From positions 1-13,767 of the forward strand of contig VBMM01000117.1 in NCBI GenBank assembly GCA_005878415.1: a stretch of DNA of 13,767 nt, read 5' to 3'. Every line of letters begins with the position of its first letter. The first letter of the stretch is position 1. Below, piece after piece: positions 7,190 to 12,998 of the stretch. Both the position numbers and the translations under genes were made by a program. Source of the stretch: Methanobacteriota archaeon (GTDB taxonomy: Archaea; Thermoplasmatota; Thermoplasmata; RBG-16-68-12). A model generated the notes under the pieces. The model did not search any database. It saw nothing but the letters and a program-made list of their open reading frames with translations, and was not told where the DNA came from.

Positions 7190-8139
7190 ATGCGGCACTT
7201 TTATCCAACGCATCGAATATCGGGCCCCGGGACCGTGGGCGACGAGATCCGCGTCACGAAGGAATTGTACATCGCCCCGAGCGATCTGTGGGAGCTCATC
7301 CTCTCCCTCGGCGGGGTGAAGTTCTGGATCGTCGCGATGGCGCCGCTGTACATCGGCTGGGTCCTCGCGCAGCCGACCACGGACCGCCACCTGTTCGTGA
7401 ACGACCTCCGGGTCGTCCTCGGCCTGCTCGTCGTCGGGCCGTTCCTCGGGACCTTCACGCTGCTCTTCAACACGTACTACGACATGCGGACGACAGACCA
7501 GGCGAATCCGCGCAAAAAGTACGTGAAGATTCGTACGCCGGCGCCGGGAGCCCCGCCGGCCCCTACGCCTTCGTCTTGCTGACGCTCCTCCTGGTGGGCC
7601 TCTCCCTGGTGTACTCCCATCCGCGGATCCATTGGAAGGGCGTCGCGGGCATGGACCTCGTCACGAACATGATCGGCTTCGGGCTCATCTGTCCCGCGGC
7701 CGGGTGGTGCCTGCTCCGCCCGATCGAACAGGCACCGTGGTGGTATTTCGTCGCCATGACGCTCTTCCTCGGCGCCGTCTACGCGCCGACGACCGCCTCG
7801 GACTACGAGAGCGATCGCTCGTTCGGAATCCAGACCCTGGCCGTGCGTCTCGGCGTGAAGCGCACCCTCCTGGTGGGATTCGTCTTGCAGTGCTTCGCCG
7901 TGCTCGCCCTCGCGGTCGGCTGGACGCTCCGCGCGTTTCCGTTCTCGGCCGCGGAGGCGGGTGCGGTCGACGCGATGGGCCGCCTCTGGCCGTTCCTCGC
8001 GCTGCAGATCGTCTTCTATCCGTTCTTCGTTCGGCGCCCGACCGTCGGGAAAATCTGGGCGCTGCTCCTGCTGCTCTCGATCACCCAGGGCCTCGGCGTC
8101 CTACTGATGCTGTTCGGCTTCACGGGCGGGATGACTTGA
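7190..8139 (+). CDS. UbiA-family prenyltransferase, interrupted by a frameshift at an A5 run
   Basis: An integral membrane prenyltransferase that joins an isoprenyl diphosphate to an acceptor. It starts at ATG 7190 with GGAG 5 nt upstream. The first frame holds helix 1 (WIVAMAPLYIGWVLA) and the first Asp motif in NTYYDMRTTDQANPRKK (7469-7519), then stops at TGA 7580. The rest of the enzyme continues in the -1 frame to TGA 8137-8139 with the second Asp motif SDYESDRSFG (about 7798-7827) and further helices. Reading C-AAA-AAG (7513-7519) with a -1 slip, or with one extra A, joins the halves into a normal 316-residue protein (NPRKKVREDSYAGAGSPAGPYAF). The first motif has the spacing N-x3-D-x4-D. 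Possible roles include carotenoid or lycopene elongation, quinone or archaeal lipid prenylation; none can be chosen from sequence alone. Whether the break is a sequencing indel, a mutation or programmed slippage is open. Confidence 0.8.
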
Positions 8140-8181
8140 GTCCGTCCCGGGGATTGAACCGCTTGTTCTGACCGGGCGGAC
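8140..8181. terminator. Inverted repeat between convergent UbiA and thiolase genes
   Basis: GTCCGTCCCGG (8140-8150) pairs with CCGGGCGGAC (8172-8181) over 10 bp with a single bulged T at 8145, leaving a 21-nt loop. It begins one base after the UbiA stop codon and ends 8 bp before the thiolase stop, where transcripts converge. It could protect or end the mRNAs. Archaeal termination mainly uses U-tracts, and none is present, so a terminator role is uncertain. Confidence 0.35.
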
Positions 8182-8189
8182 CGTCGAAC

Positions 8190-9335
8190 TCACGCGGGCC
8201 GCTCGATGATCGTCGCCACGCCCATGCCGAAGCCGATGCACAAGGTCGCGAGGCCGCGGCGCACGTCCTGACGTTCCATCTCGTGGAGCATCGTGATGAT
8301 GAGCCGGGCGCCGCTCATGCCCAGCGGATGGCCGAGCCCGATCGCCCCGCCGTTCACGTTCAGCCTCGCGTCGTCGAATCCGATCGTCTCCCGCGTCGCG
8401 ATCGGCACGGACGCGAACGCCTCGTTGACCTCCCACAGGTCGATGTCGTCCGGCTTGAGGTCGACCCGCGCGAGCGCCTTGCGGATCGCGGGGATCGTGC
8501 CGTCGAGCATGATCGTCGGATTCGTGCCGGCGACGCCCGTGGAGGTGAGCCGCGCGCGGGGCTCGAGTTTCAGCTCCTTCGCCGTCTCCGGGTTCGTGAT
8601 CAGGATCGCGCAGGCGCCGTCGTTGATGCCGCTCGAGTTGCCCGCCGTAATTCGTCCGTCCGGTTTGAAGGCGGGCGGGAGGGATGCGAGCTTCTCGAGG
8701 GACGTGTTCCTCCGTGGGTGTTCGTCCGTGTCGAACATCCGCTTATTGCCGTTCTCGTCGAACACCGGCACTGGGACGATTTCCCGCTTGAACCGGCCCT
8801 CGTCGATCGCGCGGATCGCCTTGCGGTGGGACCACAGCGAGAACTCGTCCATCTGCTCTCGCGTCACATGGTACTTGTCCGCCACCAGGTCGGCCGAGAT
8901 CCCCTGTTGCACGATCTCGTATTTCTCGAGGAGCTTCGGGCTCAAGGCGCCGCCGTCCGAGCCGAGCGGGACGCGGGACATCGACTCGACGCCGCCCGCG
9001 ACGACGACGTCGGCCTGGCCCGTCATCACTTCCATCGAAGCGAAGTTGAACGCTTGCAGGCCGGAGGCGCACATCCGGTTCACGCTCGTGCCCGGGACGG
9101 ACTCCGGGAATCCGGCGATGAGCGGTGCGAGCCGTCCGATGTTCATCCCCTGCTCGTCGACCTGCGTGACGCATCCGAGGACGACGTCCTCGACGATCTT
9201 CGGCTCGATGCCGGCGCGGTCGGCGAGGGCCCGCAACGCGAACGCGGCGAGGTCGTCGGGCCGCCAGTCTTTCAGGGAGCCGCCGCGCCGGCCGATCGGC
9301 GTCCGCACGGCTTCGACGATCACGGCGTCTTTCAT
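8190..9335 (-). CDS. Thiolase (acetyl-CoA acetyltransferase, FadA/AtoB type)
   Basis: A 381-residue thiolase that cleaves 3-ketoacyl-CoA with CoA or condenses two acetyl-CoA in the cytoplasm. It begins MKDAVIVEAVRTPIG, the standard family start. All catalytic elements are visible: nucleophile Cys89 in NRMCASGLQA, the NEAFA loop, His336 in GLGHPLGMSGAR, and Cys366 in TLCIGFGMG. Length is close to the usual 390. It is the classical bacterial-type enzyme, not the archaeal SCP-x-like thiolase that usually sits beside a DUF35 zinc-ribbon gene; none is found here. This suggests a role in beta-oxidation or acetoacetyl-CoA metabolism together with the dehydrogenase/hydratase fusion about 1.3 kb upstream on the same strand. 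A CTTATT element (9366-9371, minus strand) lies about 33 bp before the ATG and would give a leader of only a few bases. Direction of the reaction in the cell is not shown. Confidence 0.93.
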   Translation of the reverse strand: MKDAVIVEAVRTPIGRRGGSLKDWRPDDLAAFALRALADRAGIEPKIVEDVVLGCVTQVDEQGMNIGRLAPLIAGFPESVPGTSVNRMCASGLQAFNFASMEVMTGQADVVVAGGVESMSRVPLGSDGGALSPKLLEKYEIVQQGISADLVADKYHVTREQMDEFSLWSHRKAIRAIDEGRFKREIVPVPVFDENGNKRMFDTDEHPRRNTSLEKLASLPPAFKPDGRITAGNSSGINDGACAILITNPETAKELKLEPRARLTSTGVAGTNPTIMLDGTIPAIRKALARVDLKPDDIDLWEVNEAFASVPIATRETIGFDDARLNVNGGAIGLGHPLGMSGARLIITMLHEMERQDVRRGLATLCIGFGMGVATIIERPA

Positions 9336-9365
9336 GGGTTCCGCATGAGTCCATGGAGGGTGCGG

Positions 9366-9371
9366 AATAAG
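9366..9371 (-). promoter_or_regulatory. TATA-like box for the thiolase gene
   Basis: CTTATT on the minus strand is centred about 33 bp before the thiolase ATG at 9335. It predicts transcription starting about 7 nt before the codon, a nearly leaderless mRNA. The match to the archaeal TATA consensus is partial. Confidence 0.33.
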
Positions 9372-9407
9372 AAGATTCGCCTGTGAGCGTCCGCGGTCGC
9401 ACCAAGC

Positions 9408-9413
9408 TTATTT
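9408..9413 (+). promoter_or_regulatory. TATA-like box TTATTT for the Cys-rich membrane protein gene
   Basis: TTATTT is centred at about 9410 in GC-rich DNA, 26 bp before the GTG at 9436. This repeats the leaderless spacing seen at the binding-protein gene. It lies back to back with the thiolase promoter in a 100-bp divergent gap. Confidence 0.42.
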
Positions 9414-9435
9414 GGTTCATGGGGCTAGGCCGGCC

Positions 9436-9780
9436 GTGGCGGTCGAGTGCGCCCGGTGTTTCCTTCGTTTCCCGGGGCGACGCGCATGGCGGATGGTCTG
9501 GTGCCCGTTCGACCATCGTTTCTATTGCGGGAAATGCTACCGCGAGGCGTGTGAACCGGTCCATCACGACACGCCGGCGACCCGGGCTGCGTATCGCATG
9601 ATCGGTATCGGCGCGCTCGTCGTCTTCGGGTCGGGGTTCCTCCCGTTCGCCCTCTTCACCCTTCTGATCCCGGCGACTCCCCCGGCCGCTTCCGACGTCC
9701 GGGAAGTGAGCCTCGCGATCCTCGGAATCGTTGCGATCGCGTCCCTGTGGTCCGGCGTATCGTTCGTCGTTCGACGGGGC
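9436..9780 (+). CDS. Small Cys/His-rich two-TM protein, 3' end probably lost at a junction
   Basis: I do not recognise a named family. From GTG 9436 the product starts MAVECARCFLRFPGRR. It carries Cys5, Cys8, Cys23, His27, Cys31, Cys34, Cys39 and His43/44, a spacing that resembles treble-clef zinc fingers of the AN1 or B-box kind. Two hydrophobic helices follow (about 56-80 and 91-112). Zinc binding on the cytoplasmic side and membrane anchoring are inferred. GTG 9436 is preferred over TTG 9412 because of the TATA box 26 bp upstream and because the finger begins right after it. Native coding seems to end near 9770-9780: past that point this frame reads out-of-frame codons of the racemase gene to a stop at 9841-9843. 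The given end is the approximate junction. It is divergent from the thiolase gene. Confidence 0.6.
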
Positions 9781-10574
9781 CGTACAAGGACCTCCCGGGC
9801 CACGACATCAACTTCGAGGCGCTCGCCGGGATCCTCGCGGTGACGGGGAACCGGGACGACCGCCGACCGGCGATCCCGGGCGTGCCAATCGCGGACCTCG
9901 CGGCAGGATTCAACGCGGCCCTCGCAATCCTCGCCGCACTGCGCACGCGCGACGCGACCGGGCGGGGCGAGTTCATCGACGTCGCGATCTACGATACCGC
10001 CGTCGTCCTCATGGTGCTCGGCCTCGCGCGGTACCTCGCGACCGGAGAAGAGCCCGTGGCCGGGGAGACGCTCCTGACCGGCGTCTTCCCGTTCTACAAT
10101 CTCTACGAGACGAAGGACGGACGCTGGCTTGCGGTCGCAACGGTCGAGCCGAAGTTCTGGACGCGGATGTGCGAACTCGTCGGCGCCCCGGACCTCCTCG
10201 ACCAGCAATTCGCGGAGGGGGAAGCACGGGCGGCAGTCGCTCAGACGCTGGCGGCCAAGTTCCGCGAGCGGACGCTCGAATCGTGGGAGACCCTCTTCGC
10301 CGGGGAACGGCTCCCCATCACGGCCGTGAAACGAGTCACCGAGGTCGTGCAAGATCCTCAGGTGAAGGCACGAGGCTTGCTGCCCACGGTGGACATCCCA
10401 GGCCTGCGGAAGGCTCAGGTGATCGCACATCCGGCGAAGCACACGGCCACGACGACGCGGAACCCCGCGCGCGTCCCGAAGAAAGGCCAGGACACGGACT
10501 CGATCTTGCGATCCATCGGATACACGACGCGCCAGATCGCGGATCTGACGAAGAGAGGCGTCATCGCGAAATGA
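9747..10574 (+). CDS. 5'-truncated alpha-methylacyl-CoA racemase (CaiB/BaiF CoA-transferase family)
   Basis: The C-terminal two thirds of an AMACR-like protein. Family similarity begins at TGPYKDLPGHDINFEALAGIL, near residue 118 of a normal protein of roughly 360-400 residues. The N-terminal CoA-binding Rossmann half is absent. Counting from GTG 9747, the residues matching the mycobacterial racemase MCR His126, Asp156 and Glu241 are all kept: His19 in GHDINF, Asp50 in PIADLAAG, and Glu134 in ATVEPKFW. The VEPKFW segment favours a racemase over formyl- or carnitine-CoA transferases. The C-terminus is complete (SILRSIGYTTRQIADL). The GTG lies in the sequence of the preceding Cys-rich gene, so residues 1-9 are not native. 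A working enzyme is unlikely. AMACR inverts 2-methylacyl-CoA so that branched chains can enter beta-oxidation, fitting the thiolase and hydratase/dehydrogenase on either side. Confidence 0.82.
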   Translation: MVRRIVRRSTGPYKDLPGHDINFEALAGILAVTGNRDDRRPAIPGVPIADLAAGFNAALAILAALRTRDATGRGEFIDVAIYDTAVVLMVLGLARYLATGEEPVAGETLLTGVFPFYNLYETKDGRWLAVATVEPKFWTRMCELVGAPDLLDQQFAEGEARAAVAQTLAAKFRERTLESWETLFAGERLPITAVKRVTEVVQDPQVKARGLLPTVDIPGLRKAQVIAHPAKHTATTTRNPARVPKKGQDTDSILRSIGYTTRQIADLTKRGVIAK

Positions 10575-10607
10575 CCTCCGCAACTCGGCCGAATCGAGTG
10601 GAAGCGT

Positions 10608-12551
10608 TCACTGGCCCTTGAACTTCGGCTCCCGCTTCTCCATGAAGGCCTGCAAGCCCTCGTAGATGTCCTCCGTCGAGGCCACGAGGCCGAACGCCAT
10701 CGCCTCCATCTCCAGCGCCGCGTCGATCGGGACATCGCCGCTGCGGTTCAGGAGCGTCTTCGCGAGGCGGATCGCGATCGGCGCCTGCTTCGCGAGCTTT
10801 TCCGCGAACGATCGGACTTCCGAGTCGAACGCCTCGTTCTCCACCGTCTTCGTCACGAGGCCGATCGCCGCCGCTTCCTGCGCGCTGAGTCGCGAACCGA
10901 GGAAGACGAGTTCCTTCGCCTTCGGCTGTCCGAGGATGCGGACGAGCCGCTGACTGCCGCCGGCTCCCGGGACGAGGCCGATGTTCACCTCCGTCTGCCC
11001 GAGCTTCGCGCGTTTCGCCGCGATCCGGAAGTCACATGCAATGGCGAGCTCCAGGCCACCGCCGAAGCAATGGCCGTTAATCGCGGCGATCGTCGGCCTC
11101 GGGAAATTCGCCAAGCGGCTGAAGACTTCCTCGGCGCGGCGGGAGAACTGCCAGACCTTGAACGCCTTCGAGATGTCGCTGAACGACGTCAGGTCGGCGC
11201 CGGCGCTGAACGCCCGGTCGCCGGCCCCGGTGATGACCACGCACCGCACGTCGGCGTGGCGGTCGAGCTCGATCAGAGACTGCTCGAGTTCGTCGAAGAC
11301 CTGCGGGCTCAGCGTGTTCAGGCGGTCGGGTCGATTCAACGTCACGGTCGCCACCATGCTCGCCGCGTCCGTCGTCACGAGGAGCGTTTCGTACCTCGTC
11401 ATCGCACCACCGCTTCGATGCTCGTAGAACCCCTTGCCGGACTTCACCCCGAGGTCCCCGCGGGCCACCATTTCCCCGAGGATCTTCGCGGGCCGGGAAC
11501 GCGGATGCCCGTTCAGCGCCGCCAGGAGGACGTCGATCCCCAGATCGTCCGCCGTCGCGAGCGGGCCCTTCGGGAACGCCGTCCCGAGACGCATCGCCTC
11601 GTCGATCTCGGCCGGACTCGCGACGTCCAATGACACGAGTTCCGCGGCTTCGTTGATCATCGGCGCAAGGATCCGGATCGGTTCGAACGTCGTGCCCATC
11701 TCGGGCGTGAGCTTCGGACGGCCCTCGGCATACGCATAGAAGCCCGCTCCGACCTTGCGGCCGACCTTCTTCGCGTCGACGAGCGCCTGCACGGCCTTCG
11801 GCATCGGCCGGTTCGCATTCACGATCAGGTGGTGCAGGACGTCCACGCCGACCTGGTCCGCGAGCTCGAAGGGCCCCATCGGGAACCCCGCGCGGAACCG
11901 CATCGCGGCGTCGATCGTCTCGATCGGGATGCCTTCCTGCTCGTGGATCCATGCCGCTTCCTCGAAGTACGGTCCGAGGACGCGGCTCGTGATGAAACCC
12001 GGCACGTCCTTCCGCACGACGATCGGCGTCTTGCCGAGGGACTTCGTCAGCTCGACCGTCGCGGCGAGCGTCGCGTCGCTGGTCGTGTCGGCGCGGATGA
12101 CCTCGATGAGGGGCATGAGCATCGGCGGATTGAAGAAGTGCATTCCGACGACCTTCTGCGGCCGCTTCGTCGCGAGGGCCATGTTCGTGATCGGCAAGGC
12201 GGACGTGTTCGAGGCGAGGATCGTCTTCTGGGGAGCGGCCGCGTCAAGCTCGTGGAATACTTTCTTTTTCAGCTCGGCATCTTCGAACACCGCCTCGATC
12301 GCGACGTCGGCGTCGTGGCACGCCTCCCGAAGATCGAGCGTCGCGTGGATGCGCGCAAGGGCCACGTCGGCCTCGGCCTGGCGGATCTGATTCTTCTCGA
12401 CGAGCTTCCCCAGCGACCAGCGGATCCGTTCCATGCCGCGGTCGAGGTACTCTTGCTTGATGTCTCGCATGCGGACGTCGTGGCCATGGAGGGCCGCGAG
12501 CTCCGCGATGCCGTGGCCCATCTCCCCCGCGCCGATCACCGCGATCTTCAT
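10608..12551 (-). CDS. Bifunctional 3-hydroxyacyl-CoA dehydrogenase / enoyl-CoA hydratase
   Basis: A 647-residue fusion catalysing hydration of enoyl-CoA and NAD-dependent oxidation of (S)-3-hydroxyacyl-CoA. Residues 1-185 form the NAD-binding domain (GAGEMGHG at 7-14; catalytic His138 in VGMHFFNPP and Glu150). Two C-terminal dehydrogenase domains follow (about 186-280 and 290-378, each ending in a KVGAGFY/KSGKGFY motif). The hydratase spans about 387-647, with oxyanion-hole segments AFSAGADL and GHCFGGG. Its catalytic Glu501 and Glu521 are spaced as Glu144/Glu164 of rat hydratase. The dehydrogenase-first order is that of archaeal fusions such as the Sulfolobales crotonyl-CoA hydratase/3-hydroxybutyryl-CoA dehydrogenase, and the reverse of bacterial FadB. 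ATG 12551 is chosen because the Rossmann motif starts there; upstream frame is Arg/Pro-rich non-coding sequence. Likely beta-oxidation with the thiolase; a 4-hydroxybutyrate route cannot be excluded. Confidence 0.95.
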   Translation of the reverse strand: MKIAVIGAGEMGHGIAELAALHGHDVRMRDIKQEYLDRGMERIRWSLGKLVEKNQIRQAEADVALARIHATLDLREACHDADVAIEAVFEDAELKKKVFHELDAAAPQKTILASNTSALPITNMALATKRPQKVVGMHFFNPPMLMPLIEVIRADTTSDATLAATVELTKSLGKTPIVVRKDVPGFITSRVLGPYFEEAAWIHEQEGIPIETIDAAMRFRAGFPMGPFELADQVGVDVLHHLIVNANRPMPKAVQALVDAKKVGRKVGAGFYAYAEGRPKLTPEMGTTFEPIRILAPMINEAAELVSLDVASPAEIDEAMRLGTAFPKGPLATADDLGIDVLLAALNGHPRSRPAKILGEMVARGDLGVKSGKGFYEHRSGGAMTRYETLLVTTDAASMVATVTLNRPDRLNTLSPQVFDELEQSLIELDRHADVRCVVITGAGDRAFSAGADLTSFSDISKAFKVWQFSRRAEEVFSRLANFPRPTIAAINGHCFGGGLELAIACDFRIAAKRAKLGQTEVNIGLVPGAGGSQRLVRILGQPKAKELVFLGSRLSAQEAAAIGLVTKTVENEAFDSEVRSFAEKLAKQAPIAIRLAKTLLNRSGDVPIDAALEMEAMAFGLVASTEDIYEGLQAFMEKREPKFKGQ

Positions 12552-12587
12552 CGAGACGCGTCCGCCGCCGTGGATGGTCCGTGCGGA

Positions 12588-12593
12588 GTTAAA
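12588..12593. promoter_or_regulatory. Shared TATA-like element between divergent genes
   Basis: GTTAAA on the plus strand (TTTAAC on the minus strand) is the only A/T-rich stretch in the 71-bp gap between the two start codons. It lies about 40 bp before the dehydrogenase/hydratase ATG at 12551 and about 33 bp before the ATG at 12623. Either gene could use it, giving leaders of roughly 14 and 7 nt. Confidence 0.38.
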
Positions 12594-12622
12594 GGTGTGG
12601 CCCCGGAAGCGCGAAACCTTGT

Positions 12623-12967
12623 ATGCGGGAGCTCCTTGTCCGTGATGGCATGGTGGACATCCTCGGGACCGCGGCGATCGTGATCGCGACCGTCGTCGCA
12701 ATCGTTGTGCCGTTCGTGGTGGTCCCGGAAATCCTCGAGCGAAGAGGCGGCTACAATCCCCGGAGCGGATTCGTCCGCGGCGTCGTGTGGGCGTCCTTCT
12801 TGGCGATCGTCCTCGTGCCGGCGACCGCGAGCGGGTTCCTCCCCTCCGTGACGAATCCCGCGGACTGGCTCATCTTCCTTGTCGCCATGGCGGTTGCTGT
12901 GCTATACGACTACTACCGGCTGAATCCGGAAAAGGTCCCGTGGGCCCGAGCCAAGCCGGACCGTTGA
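12623..12967 (+). CDS. Small membrane protein of unknown function
   Basis: A 114-residue protein that I cannot assign to a family. Three hydrophobic helices are visible: about 13-36 (ILGTAAIVIATVVAIVVPF and following), about 53-73 (GVVWASFLAIVLVPATASGF) and about 82-98 (WLIFLVAMAVAVLYDYY). They are joined by a charged loop (EILERRGGYNPRSG) and followed by a short basic tail ending RAKPDR. ATG 12623 is used because of the TATA-like element upstream. ATG 12650 (MVDILG), just before the first helix, is an equally possible start that would shorten the protein by nine residues; neither has a good Shine-Dalgarno site. Strong third-position GC in frame supports real coding. It diverges from the dehydrogenase/hydratase gene and converges, with a 31-bp gap, on the COG2403 gene. 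Confidence 0.6.
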   Translation: MRELLVRDGMVDILGTAAIVIATVVAIVVPFVVVPEILERRGGYNPRSGFVRGVVWASFLAIVLVPATASGFLPSVTNPADWLIFLVAMAVAVLYDYYRLNPEKVPWARAKPDR

Positions 12968-12998
12968 CCCGCTTCCACGACATGCATCCAACCGAGAC

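Noticed and set aside
8145..8165. Sequence around GGTTCAATCCCC (minus strand) resembling a tRNA T-arm
   Set aside because: The flanking bases do not form a proper 5-bp T-stem, and the rest of a tRNA would have to lie inside the thiolase coding sequence.
10583..10599. ACTCG/CGAGT hairpin between the racemase and dehydrogenase/hydratase stop codons
   Set aside because: Only five base pairs, no U-tract, and short repeats of this size are expected by chance.
12552..12701. Upstream extension of the dehydrogenase/hydratase frame by about 50 codons
   Set aside because: The added residues are Arg/Pro/Ser-rich, contain no domain and cross the promoter and start of the divergent gene. The Rossmann motif begins at ATG 12551.
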